From NCBI GenBank assembly GCA_015657535.1, contig JADHZB010000154.1, positions 1 to 11,449 on the forward strand: DNA of 11,449 nt. Reading direction: 5' to 3'. The DNA comes from Nephromyces sp. MM_2019 (taxonomy: Eukaryota > Apicomplexa > Aconoidasida > Nephromycida). Position 1 is the first letter of the stretch. Each line of letters opens with the position of its first letter. Positions 1-8,160 of this stretch are shown here, piece by piece. A program made the position numbers and the translations under genes. The notes under the pieces are model-generated. The model worked only from the letters and a program-made list of their open reading frames with translations, made no database searches and was not told where the DNA came from.

Positions 1-95
1 CAAACACACACACAAACACACACACAAACACACACACAAACACACACACAAACACACACACAAACACACACACAAACACACACACAAACACACAC
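1..95. repeat. 12-bp CA minisatellite at the window edge
   Basis: About eight tandem copies of CAAACACACACA. It continues off the left end of the window, so total length is unknown. The regular AAA interruption makes it a true 12-bp unit rather than plain (CA)n. Confidence 0.95.
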
Positions 96-717
96 TCCGG
101 CAGAAGAGGTGGAAGAAGAAAATAAAGGTGAACAATATGAAGAAAAAAACTACAAATAAGAAACATACACACATAAACCAGCAAAGAAGATTCGACGAAA
201 AGATGCACAATTATATGATATTAACTTTAGCGAGCACACAATGCCACCAAATAGTAACATCTCTAGATTGACTAGGAAGAAAGTATTACAAAACATCTCT
301 CGAAGCGACACACACAAGGGCACATCCCTTCGCACACACCACAAAACGAAAAGGACAGAGGGGAACACACATGCAAAAGGAAGCATGTGAATCAAGAAAA
401 CAGACATAAAACACATTGATTACTGAGAAAAATCTATATAAACTAATCATTGCTCAACACACCAAAAAACTTTCCTCGCACACCAACCAGGAGGCGTACA
501 ATAATAAACGTCTTGCAACAATTACACCTAAAGAAAGGCGTTTTTACCGCCATTGAAGCTACAAATTAACCACACACACACCTATAGAATTAGGTGTAAA
601 TAGAAAAAATGATAAAATTAACTGCCTATAATAAAGAAGCATAATTGAGATATGCCACTACAGAAAAGCCTACCAAAATATATGCAAATTCCGTATATAA
701 AATCGCAGGAACTGAAG
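96..717. other. intergenic, AT- and CA-rich; no gene supported
   Basis: A-rich and CA-rich on +, with no reading frame that resembles a known protein. The minus-strand open frame at 416-150 is Cys/Val/Phe/Leu-rich, as expected from translating TG/T-rich DNA. A short acidic + strand frame near 106-159 (PAEEVEEEN...) ends in TAA but has no credible upstream exon. Confidence 0.5.
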
Positions 718-873
718 AAGAGGGGGGGGGGAGGAAGATGAAGAGGCAAGAGGATGAAGATGAAGAGGCAAGAAGATGAAGAAGATGAAGAAGATGAAGA
801 AGATGAAGAAGATGAAGAAGATGAAGAAGAAGATGAAGAAGATGAAGATGATGAAGATAAAGATGAAGATTAA
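718..873. repeat. GAAGAT-type array with leading G(10) run
   Basis: After a run of about ten Gs at 722-731 the + strand is built of GAAGAT/GAGGCAAGA units, settling into 9-bp GATGAAGAA repeats and closing with GATGATGAAGATAAAGATGAAGATTAA. One + frame reads as a Glu/Asp tract ending DDEDKDED then TAA, typical of an acidic protein C-terminus. No start or splice context could be established, so it is called as a repeat only. Confidence 0.85.
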
Positions 874-1622
874 CTAGTGCAATAGGCACTAATAACACTC
901 CATAGAAGCGTTCCTCATGATGCAGTTACCAGTTAACTACAACCAAGAGAGGCGTAGGAATGTGAAGTTCCACAATAAAAAAGTGCTCAAAAAGTGAAGT
1001 ATAGGACAGGGAGGATAGGGGTGGAGAGGCTGGGGAGAAGAATGGGGGGGGAGGGAAGGGAGGGGGTGAAAGGTCGGGAAAAAAAGTGTAGAAGAGGGAG
1101 GGCGAAAAGATGGTGAAACCAGAATAGAGAGGCCAGAAGGGAGGCAGAAGATAGTGGAACGAGAAGACAACAAACGAGAAAAGGAAGCAGCATCAGCAGC
1201 ACCAAAGCAAAACAACACCAAAAAAGCCACTGAAAAACTCTGAAGAAACAAAAGCTCAAATCAACGAAGCATTCCCCCTCATAATCAATCTCAATCAACA
1301 TCTTCCCAGGAAAACATCATGTTGCCAATTTCACGCACACAAACATGATCGCATCAAAACGCAAACTTCCAAAAAAATACACACAGACTTTAATGGAATT
1401 TGCTTCAGAGAGACTCAAGCACACACACACAACAACAAAACCACTTGAAATCCTTGTGAAATTCCGAAAAACAAGCTTCCACTTCAAAAAAAAGAGCTTA
1501 ATCTCCTCTTAACACACAAGAAAAACCTCATCTCGCGGTCCTTTCACCACCCCTACTCCCTCTTCCTGGTGTTCCCCTTTTCAAAAACAGCTACTTCTCC
1601 CCATAAAAAACAACCGCTTAAT
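874..1622. other. downstream region of G3BP-like gene (probable 3' UTR and spacer)
   Basis: Immediately downstream of the TAG on the minus strand. No AATAAA was seen in sense; the closest variant is ATTAAA at 1394-1389. A G-run cluster lies at about 1018-1073 on +. No coding sequence is supported. Overlapping open frames on the minus strand here are Ser/Pro/Leu/Phe low-complexity translations of the purine-rich + strand. Confidence 0.45.
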
Positions 1623-2330
1623 CTACTTAGCAGCAGTTGCTTCAGCTGAAGATACGGTGTGTGCAGTATGATGGCTATCTCTGCCTGAGCCAGCAGCCAT
1701 AGCTGCACCTCCACGACTAGCATTGTTGCCCTGGAAACTGCTGCTATTATCAGCAGCAGCGTTGGCGTGTGCGGTGTTATCTCTTCTTCTGTTGTCATCT
1801 TTATAGTAAGATCCCCCCCCGCTGGCGGGTGTACGTCCACCACCCATTCCCCCACCAGAGTAGTAGTTATCGCCATATCCCGCTTCGTTGTTATAGTTTC
1901 CCCCCCAACCACCACCTCCTTGATGATTAGGGCGAGGTCTGTGCTGCCTTCGGCCAGTAACTTCCACCCACCCATCCGCATCTTCACCACCTCCACTACC
2001 CCCCTGAGTAGCCATCTGCTGGGGGGGGTATCGATTGCGAGGGAGACGGGGTTTCCTGGGGGCCTGAACAACGCCCTCAGCGCCTTCTTCGTTCTGAAGA
2101 CCACCATTACCCCCCCTAGAAGTGGAAGCTCCACCACTCCCACCACCAAACTTTCCATCACCAGAAGCCTGCCAGTTGTAGCTTTGATTTTGCTGGCGAG
2201 AGGGGAGTACTGAGAGATTTCCTTCTCCCTGATTGCGGGGGTAGGAGGGGCGAGCAGGTCTGCTTCGGCGATCATTGCTGCCTCTGAAGTAGTCAGAGCT
2301 TGACTTACTTTGTAGAGGGAGAACGTTTAC
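1623..2330 (-). other. exon 6 of G3BP-like gene: end of RRM and Gly/Arg-rich tail
   Basis: It is 708 nt, 235 codons plus TAG. It begins with VNVLPLQ, the last RRM strand, then has a Ser/Asp/Arg segment, Gly-rich blocks, two RGG (residues 646-648 and 780-782), GWVEVTGRR near 694-702, and Gly/Tyr/Asn-rich stretches (GYGDNYYSGGG). Known: such tails in G3BP proteins bind RNA and promote condensation. Within it GTAAGT occurs at 2313-2308 and could be a cryptic donor. Confidence 0.92.
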
Positions 2331-5300
2331 CTGGAGGGGAGAAGCGGGAAGGTGTAAGAAGATAGAGAAGGTGGAGAAGCAGATACAATAGAAGGCGAAG
2401 CAAAGATGATGATGAAGAGAGAAGACGGAGAATAAGACGGACAAGAACACTAAGCACTCCAAAACATAGAAAAAGCAAGAAAATCCCACATACACACACA
2501 AGCTAAAGGACTACTAGCATGTAAGTAGCACGAGGGACGCCTAGTAGCCCTTTAAGTAGGAAACAGAAGAAGATGCTGTTCCCTTCTAAGTGCACAAACT
2601 CAGAATTGAACACCCCCCAACAACGAGAAAAAAATCTCTCCACCTCTCAACCACATCAATCACGCACAATACACCAATTCTCCCCGATAACAGGCCAAAC
2701 AACTTCCACCCACCTCCCACCCACATCAATTGCACACACTAGACCAACGTCCCCCACCAACAGGCCAAACAACCTCACCCCCCCCTCCCAAACCCCCCTA
2801 ATCCGCACACAGAAAAAACCCCCACCTACCTTCACACCCTTCAACCAAAGCCCATGCTTCACCAAGAACTCTGCTGATTCCTTCACATCTAACTCAACTA
2901 CAGGACGTTTCACCTCTACCACATGCCCGTTTATGTGTCTGAGTTGACTAGCTACAGCTTTCCTCAAGTCAACATCTGCAATGTCATCCGTCAGGTCGAA
3001 GATCCTCACCTTCCTGAGGTGGTTGAGATCGCCTGCAGGCTTAGCCTTTGGATATAGTGGAGCTGCTGCCGCCTTTGAGGAAGGAACCCCCTCAGTCACA
3101 GTGTGAACAGCGTCTTCTTTCGGCTTGGAGAGTGGTTTGCTCTGATAGAAGGTGGAAATGTTGGAAGAGGATGAGGTGGGTGGAGAGGACACGTGTATGT
3201 TTCGCAGATGCACTTCACACACATACACACATGATACCCTTTAAGAACACATGCTTCACGTATAGATAAACTGCAGATACGTATGCATTTCACAGACATA
3301 TATAAGATACACTGAACACAAAGTCACACCTCATACGTAAGATACTTCATACAGACACAGTTCATACACAAGCACACTTCACACAAGTATTTCACACACT
3401 AAAAAAGCTTCCGATAAAATGCCTCAAACACACATGTTCCCTCTGTAACAAACACACTCCCCAGCAACCACACACCACAGAAACCATTGAATTCACCACT
3501 CACTTGAAGAGGAGTACCCTGAGGGGCCTTCACGTTGTATAGCAAACGATAAGCAAAGCTAGAGGTATCGTAGTTCTCAGCAAGAGGAACAGAGTCTTCT
3601 TCTACAGCTACTTCCTGAGCAGTAGCCCTAGCATCTGATGAAGGGCGTGTGTGTGAGCTCTGGGAATCTGTAGAAGCGGGTGCTGCACCAAGTTTTGGCC
3701 ATCCTGAGGAGTATCAAAGCGTAACGCATCATTTGCAGCTTCAAAACACACACACAGGACAGTGTATATACACCCAAGAAATACCTACAGCCAAAGCTTA
3801 TCTGTATCAGTGCTTCCGTATAATGAGGAGAATTGGTTAGCAGTGGAAATCTAGCTAGAAAAGAATGGACACACACCCAAACTGGAACTATTGAATGATT
3901 AAGTAACATAAGAGGATCACGCTTAATAAAACACATACCAAGAATACACGGGAGATGAGCCACACATACACTCAAAGCATGAGAGAGGTGAGACGTGTGT
4001 GTTACACACCGAGAAATATATATAGAAATATACAGAGACAGAGTGGTAAAGAGATGAAAAAAAGAGAGTAAATATAACGAATTGCAACACACCTGAACCC
4101 ACAGCTCCATCCACCAACACACACAAAAAGCCCCCATGTACGCACACATCCAGAAGCCCACAAATAAGAAAACACTTACGCACGCATACCTACGAATCCT
4201 TTATGCACAGACGTGCGAAAATGAGTACACACCCACACACACAAAGCTCACCAGTCGAATTTTCTTCCTTTGTACTTTCAGTAGGCTCTTTCCACTTGAC
4301 TGGAGTCTTCCAGAGCTTTGTGCCTGTCGTGGCTGTTTGAGGAGCATCTTCACGAGAACTTTCAACGTTCGTCTCCTTCAACTCCGTCGCCTCCTCTTTA
4401 GCACTAGCAGCAGCCAAAGAGTTTACTGCAGACTCAAACTTTCCCTCAGTAACAGGAGGGGCAGAGAGAGTAGTCTCAGCAGCAGTCTCAGCAGCAGTCT
4501 CAGCAGCAGTCTCAGCAGCAGTCTCAGCAGCAATCTCAGCAGCAGTCTCAGCAAACTCAGCCTGTTCCTAGCAAAAAAAAATGGGAGAAAAACCCTTTAC
4601 CTTAAACGAATGCTTAAGATAAGAAGCAAAAAAGACAATCATACACACTCACATACACACTCACATACACACCCACATACACCCATACACAGGATAAGCT
4701 ACTTGGAGGACGATAGCAGAAAGCAATCGTAAAATCGTACGGCTTGGGGATAATAACGTTAAGGATCCGCCAAATCAAGGATAGTTTAGCGAGTAGATAA
4801 GTTCGTAGCGATGCTGTAAAGAAGTTATCACTACAGGAAATCCCATCTTCAAAAATCCCTCTTAATCTTCTTTAAGAGCCTCGTATCCCCATGAATCCCC
4901 CTAACATCACATTTTCCCTCAAATCACATCCAACCCCCCTGACTCCCCTTTACAGATCAGCATCCCACCCACATCCCCCACCCCCCAACCCCACCCCTCC
5001 TCACCTGAGCACCCTCTGCAACAAACTCGGCAGAAGCATTCACTCCACCAACTTCACCCCCTTCAACCGAGGCATTCCAGTTCATATCATGATGATATTC
5101 CCCCCCCAACACATCAGCAGACTCTTCTACAACAGGTGCTGCCTCCCCGACTTCAACATTCGACGAGTACTCAGGCACGTTCGCACACACAACTTCTTGC
5201 TCTGCAGAGGCATTAGCGACTTCCATACTCCTGGAATCATCCTGTGGAGCTACAGGAAACTCAGGAATCTCAGCATAAGCGAAGATCTCATTGTAGATAT

Positions 5301-6194
5301 ACCACCCACGTCGGTGGGGTTTCTGGGGGGCGAGAAACACCGACTGAGTAAACTTACGAGGCTCAGCTGAACCCTCCTGTAAGTAGCCAATCACCATCAA
5401 GAAGATTCCACCATCAAACGAATCCTGAGCTTCAATCAGTGAGATCTTCGAAGTTGTTCCCTTGACCAAGCACTTTTGGAAGAGCTGCACACAGGTTTGG
5501 GGAAGGGGTAAGGTGAGAGCTGGGAGGAGTGCACACAGATAAACACACGCAAAGGAGAGTAGCAGGAAGTGAAAATGAAAAGAGTTAGGACACAAACATA
5601 CACAGACGCAAGAGAGATAAGGTGGAGGCGAGGAGAAATCCTAGAGCACATACAGACAAGAGACACACATGCGTAAGAGCGCGAAGTTAAAAAATCTAGA
5701 AGGCACACACGCCAGCAAGAGAGAAGTGGGAAGTGAAAATACACTCCCCCCACACCCCTCATCCACCCAATTCCCCTCACCTCATGAATCTGCTTCTGCC
5801 CTGATGCTTGCCACACCATAGACAAAGCAGGATCAACGATTCGATGAAGCTGCGAGTCTCCTCCATAGAACATGTGGAGGGATGAGGGATCTTCAAAGAG
5901 CTTTGAGTAGTATTGGTAAACAAACGAATGAGCTACATCACCAACAGATAGTCCTAGAACTTGGGGAGTGGAGAGTTGCCCAGGAGCTGCAGCAGTTGAG
6001 GGGTATCCCACAGGCCCATGATGTAGAGGCATAGGCTGCTGATGAGCCTCAACATTATACACCTGATAGGCACCTGAAGATACCTGCCCAGCATTCGCCA
6101 TGTGGGGGTGTGTGTGCGGGTGAGCCATACCTTGAACGCCGGGGTATACTGGAGTCACGGATGCAGGGATTTGGTTAGCCGATATGCAAGCCAT
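1623..6194 (-). CDS. G3BP/Rasputin-like RNA-binding protein (NTF2-like + RRM + Gly/Arg-rich tail), six exons
   Basis: Seen: joining exons 6194-5781, 5484-5005, 4567-4252, 3703-3504, 3141-2830 and 2330-1623 gives one 809-residue frame. Intron phases are 0, 0, 1, 0, 0 and all borders are GT-AG. The start is secure: an in-frame TGA lies two codons upstream (TGA AGT ATG), and A is at -3. Domains: His/Pro/Gln-rich N-terminus (1-80); NTF2-like domain (about 82-212, with motifs FVYQYYSKLF, MFYGG and YIYNEIFAY); acidic linker (213-298); seven Ala-Glu-Thr/Ile units (304-330); basic Trp segment (about 380-410); RRM (514-580, starting KVRIFDL); Gly/Arg-rich tail with two RGG and a GWVEVTGRR motif; stop TAG. 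Known: G3BP-family proteins are cytoplasmic, dimerise through NTF2 and nucleate stress granules. Inference: same role here, in mRNP control. The family assignment is strong on domain order and NTF2 similarity. The RRM is unusually short and lacks RNP aromatics. The exact orthologue name is not claimed. Confidence 0.93.
2331..2829 (-). other. intron 5 (499 nt) of G3BP-like gene
   Basis: Donor GTAGGT (the only one of the five not GTGAG), acceptor CCCTCCAG. It splits the RRM inside strand 4: LKGVK joined to VNVLP restores it. The sense strand is G/T-rich at its 5' end, with runs such as GGGGGG around 2781-2786. Confidence 0.88.
2830..3141 (-). other. exon 5 of G3BP-like gene: most of the RRM
   Basis: It is 312 nt, 104 codons, phase 0 at both ends, donor AAG|GTAGGT. 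After a Lys/Pro/Ala-rich lead (471-513) it encodes strand 1 (VRIFDL), helix 1 (DVDLRKAVASQL), strand 2 (GHVVEVKR), strand 3 (VVELDV), helix 2 (ESAEFLVKHG) and the start of strand 4. The canonical aromatic RNP residues are absent and the loop between strands 2 and 3 is nearly missing. Confidence 0.9.
3142..3503 (-). other. intron 4 (362 nt) of G3BP-like gene
   Basis: Donor GTGAGT, acceptor CACCTTCTATCAG. The + strand shows scattered CTTCATACACA-type degenerate repeats (3205-3400), so the sense strand is TG/AG-rich. Phase 0. Confidence 0.85.
3504..3703 (-). other. exon 4 of G3BP-like gene: linker
   Basis: It is 200 nt (two bases plus 66 codons), ending CTTCAA|GTGAGT. It encodes WPKLGAAPASTD, a Ser/Thr/Arg stretch and then an acidic/aromatic segment with ENYDTSSFAYRLLYNVKAP. 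No named domain was recognised. It links the basic segment to the RRM exon. Confidence 0.86.
3704..4251 (-). other. intron 3 (548 nt) of G3BP-like gene, the longest
   Basis: Donor GTGAGC, acceptor TACTCCTCAG. It is a phase-1 intron. The acceptor lies directly after an in-frame TGA that would otherwise close the exon 4 frame, which fixes the splice point. Sense strand is TG- and T-rich. No embedded RNA gene was seen. Confidence 0.85.
4252..4567 (-). other. exon 3 of G3BP-like gene: (AAET) repeat and linker
   Basis: It is 316 nt and opens in phase 0 after TGCTAG. It ends one base into a codon at ACTG|GTGAGC. It encodes seven Ala-Glu-Thr/Ile units, then a Glu/Lys/Thr-rich linker ending in a basic Trp segment (LWKTPVKWKEP). 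The left-over G joins GA of exon 4 to give Gly404 in STGWPKLG. Confidence 0.88.
4472..4550. repeat. coding 12-bp tandem repeat encoding Ala-Ala-Glu-Thr
   Basis: Seven copies of TCTCAG occur at exact 12-bp spacing (4474, 4486, 4498, 4510, 4522, 4534, 4546) on +. In the sense strand the unit is GCTGAGACTGCT. One copy carries ATT instead of ACT, giving Ile. The array stays in frame and sits in exon 3 between the acidic linker and the basic segment, so copy-number change would alter linker length without a frameshift. Confidence 0.95.
4568..5004 (-). other. intron 2 (437 nt) of G3BP-like gene
   Basis: Donor GTGAGG, acceptor preceded by a nine-T tract (TTTTTTTTTGCTAG). It contains a 12-bp minisatellite at 4641-4688. 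Frame and phase require it: exon 2 ends in phase 0 and exon 3 opens in phase 0. Confidence 0.85.
4641..4688. repeat. 12-bp minisatellite in intron 2
   Basis: Four tandem 12-bp units on + (ATACACACTCAC, twice exact, then two diverged copies). It lies wholly in intron 2 and reads as GTGAGTGTGTAT-type units in the sense strand, so each unit also carries a GTGAGT string that looks like a donor site. Confidence 0.8.
5005..5484 (-). other. exon 2 of G3BP-like gene: second half of NTF2-like domain plus acidic linker
   Basis: It is 480 nt, 160 codons, phase 0 at both ends, donor CAG|GTGAGG. Residues 139-212 complete the NTF2-like fold. The segment FTQSVFLAPQ resembles the family's FMQTFVLAPE, and F206 in NEIFAY matches the third pocket phenylalanine. 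From residue 213 the chain becomes Glu/Asp/Val/Ala-rich and disordered-looking, like the acidic stretch after NTF2 in G3BP proteins. Confidence 0.92.
5485..5780 (-). other. intron 1 (296 nt) of G3BP-like gene
   Basis: Donor GTGAGG, acceptor TGTGTGCAG. It splits the NTF2-like domain just after QIHE. Its sense strand is rich in TGTG and pyrimidines. Skipping it restores the NTF2 alignment (QIHE joined to LFQKCLVKG), which is the main evidence for it. Confidence 0.9.
5781..6194 (-). other. exon 1 of G3BP-like gene: N-terminus and first half of NTF2-like domain
   Basis: It is 414 nt, 138 codons, and ends in phase 0 at GAG|GTGAGG. Residues 24-32 (AHPHTHPHM) are a His/Pro run written by CA-rich codons. 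The NTF2-like fold begins near residue 82. F91 and F109 sit where human G3BP1 has its F15 and F33 peptide-pocket residues (placement by eye, from memory of the family). The exon ends in GQKQIHE, resembling the family's GQKEIH motif. Confidence 0.92.
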
Positions 6195-6600
6195 ACTTCA
6201 GGTGGAGTGCTCTTGTGTGTGTGGATTAGAGTATCTGAGGGAGAGCGAGGGGAAGGGATGGGGGGGTTAAGAAGGGGGTTGAGGATGAAAGCTTGAAAGC
6301 GGGTTGGTGGAAGTTAGCGTGTTGGCAGGTGTGTGGGCGTGTGGGCGGGTATGTTGGTGGGTATGTTAGCAGGTATGTGAGCGAGTGTGTTGGTAGGTGT
6401 GAATGAGTGTGTAGGTCCGTCCGTGTGTACAGCGTAGATTGTGCAGAGTGGAGTACGTGTGGAGAGCGTACTGAGTATGCGTGATCACTGCACTTGGTGT
6501 GACCATGTGTGGGCGTTATAAAAAGTGCACTTTGTGTACGTGTGTGCGTAGCGAGTGCACTCGGTGTGTGTGTGCGTATCCACGAGTGTATACGTGCCTG
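6195..6600 (-). promoter_or_regulatory. putative 5' UTR and promoter of G3BP-like gene
   Basis: It lies directly upstream of the well-supported start codon. In sense it is CA/C-rich, opposite to the TG-rich introns. It contains the 12-bp minisatellite at 6319-6420 and a pair of GTGCAC-centred palindromes at 6522-6533 and 6553-6562. A TATAAAAA string at 6517-6524 reads on +, i.e. away from this gene. The transcription start cannot be placed from sequence. Confidence 0.35.
6319..6420. repeat. 12-bp degenerate minisatellite upstream of the start codon
   Basis: Roughly eight units of ATGTTGGTGGGT type on +: clear 12-mers begin at 6339, 6351, 6363, 6375 and 6387, with one 10-bp unit after them. 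It starts 125 bp upstream of the ATG, so it may be transcribed in the 5' UTR. Confidence 0.8.
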
Positions 6601-7200
6601 CTACCAGCACCACCACTAGTGCAAGAGTGATAAGTATAGATCGAAATCACAATACTGTAACGATATCTATTGAAACAGCATGAAACACACACAGTGAATA
6701 CGAGTCTACTAGCAACAGACAGCGTTGAGTGAAAAGGAAGGATGTAGAGGGCTAGCGAAATGACTCTGGAGCATATGTCAGATGAACGAGGCAGTAGACC
6801 GTAATCAAATCAGGCAAAGGCAAATCTAAGCACATATCTCCACGCACACATTCAATCACATCCACGAACACTTCCGTTGATCTTACTACACTGAATCACA
6901 TCCACACACTCAAATCCACACACAAGCACAAGCCAACAACACCTTCATTCAAGCATGAATATTATCAAAGCATCCACATCGCAATACACACACACTCAGA
7001 AGATAACCACAAAATAAAACGTCAGAATGCAGCAAGCATCATCAAACCAACGCATTCCTCCCCCTCCAAAAACTTCAAAAAAACGCACGAAAAATTGATG
7101 AAGAGGCAGGAGAAAAAGAGGAAGCGGCAGAAGGGTTTTCACACGAAGCATAAGAGCCCCAGACAAATGGGATTCCATCAAGCACAAACACATAGATTGA
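6601..7200. other. intergenic; no gene supported
   Basis: Moderate-complexity DNA up to about 6830, then CA-rich. Short + frames exist (for example a Lys/Arg-rich one around 7093-7160 with KRQEKKRKRQKG), but several frames are open at once and none resembles a known domain, so no gene is called. Confidence 0.4.
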
Positions 7201-7357
7201 GTTACACATTAACACATTAAGTTACATATTAACACACGCACATTGAACTACACATTAACACACACACATCAACAGACACATATTAACAGACACACATTAA
7301 CACACACACATCAACAGACACACATTAACAGACACACATTAACACACACATTAAACA
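7201..7357. repeat. ACACATTAACAG array with 42-bp higher-order unit
   Basis: Sub-units of 13-15 bp (ACACACATTAACAG and variants). Positions 7261-7302 and 7303-7344 form two adjacent 42-bp copies that differ at a single base, each made of 15+14+13-bp sub-units. Flanking copies are more diverged. Confidence 0.92.
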
Positions 7358-7513
7358 TCATTAGAGTGACTCACACAATAACACACATACACACATTATT
7401 GTAAGCGCCTGACTAACACACAATGAAAACGCAAAACAAAGCACATCCAACCAAATGTACACATAAGTACAAGTAAACATGCAGAGAACATCACAAGAAC
7501 ATCATAATAAGCT

Positions 7514-7665
7514 CACACACACAGAGAGAACATTACTGCACACACACACACACAGAGAGCATCACTGCAAACACACACACACAAAACATCACTGCACATA
7601 CGCACACAGAAAACTTCACTATACACACAGAAAGCATCACTACAAACACACACAAAATTCTAACT
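7514..7665. repeat. ~27-29 bp degenerate minisatellite (CA tract + CATCACTGCA)
   Basis: The core CATCACTGCA recurs at about 7531, 7560, 7587, 7614 and 7634, separated by (CA)n and AGAGAG. Spacing is 29, 27, 27 then 20 bp. Confidence 0.8.
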
Positions 7666-7744
7666 ACACACACAACACCATTGCATGTACATATACAACG
7701 CATTTCTAGCCAAATATAACACAAAACTAATATAAACACACGTA

Positions 7745-7835
7745 CAACATTACATGCATACACACGCTAACACACACCAACACACACAAATACACACATC
7801 AATACACACGAACACAAACATCAATACACACACCC
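7745..7835. repeat. CA-rich microsatellite tract
   Basis: Interrupted (CA)n with AACAC and ATCAATACACAC variants. Simple-sequence DNA with no reading frame of interest. Confidence 0.8.
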
Positions 7836-8160
7836 CTACAAAGCACCACCGCATACACAAAAAAAGTCTCATCAAAAAGAATACAAACAACCCACACACA
7901 CAAAACCCCCCCCTCTCAGAAAAATCCTCAAAAACACCTCTTCCTCCTACATTTTTGCAGCGAGAAGAGCTTTCGCGTCAATTCAGTTGAACTCTAAGCA
8001 TCAAGAGCGAATACCACACGGGCGGTAGCTGGTTTTTCAATTCATGAGGGAGAGAAAGAGGAAGGAATAAAGCGGTTTTTGTGTGCGTAGCGAAAGCGAT
8101 TGTTGTATGTGTGAGGTTTGCTGTACGCAATGAGCTTGTTACGCTGATCGTGGAGAGAAA
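7836..8160. other. higher-complexity island between repeats; no gene assigned
   Basis: 7950-8160 has little repeat content and both strands stay open for stretches. On +, ATTTTTGCAG followed by CGAGAAGAGCTTTCG gives REELSRQFS then TGA, which could be a terminal exon. On minus, ELKNQLPPVWYS then TAG-free sequence runs to TGA at about 7978. No family was recognised on either strand. Confidence 0.3.

Noticed and set aside
626..898. Minus-strand Leu/His-rich open frame
   Set aside because: It is the mirror translation of the GAAGAT array and has no domain or splice support.
937..1301. Two overlapping minus-strand Ser/Pro/Phe/Leu-rich frames
   Set aside because: They translate the purine-rich, G-run DNA downstream of the gene in two frames at once; low complexity only.
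1553..2275. 240-codon minus frame and 148-codon plus frame across exon 6
   Set aside because: They are out-of-frame shadows of the Gly/Arg-rich exon; the splice-consistent frame is the one ending at 1623.
4136..4732. 198-codon plus-strand frame with Ser/Leu and His/Thr repeats
   Set aside because: It crosses exon 3 and introns 2 and 3 antisense; its repeats are the complement of the AAET array and the intron 2 minisatellite.
7021..7195. Basic + strand frame around KRQEKKRKRQKG and a small frame starting at an ATG near 7027
   Set aside because: All three + frames are open and A-rich; no splice partner or homology.
7479..7990. Plus-strand His/Thr-rich frames
   Set aside because: (CA)n reads as Thr-His in every frame and cannot form stops, so length here is not evidence of coding.
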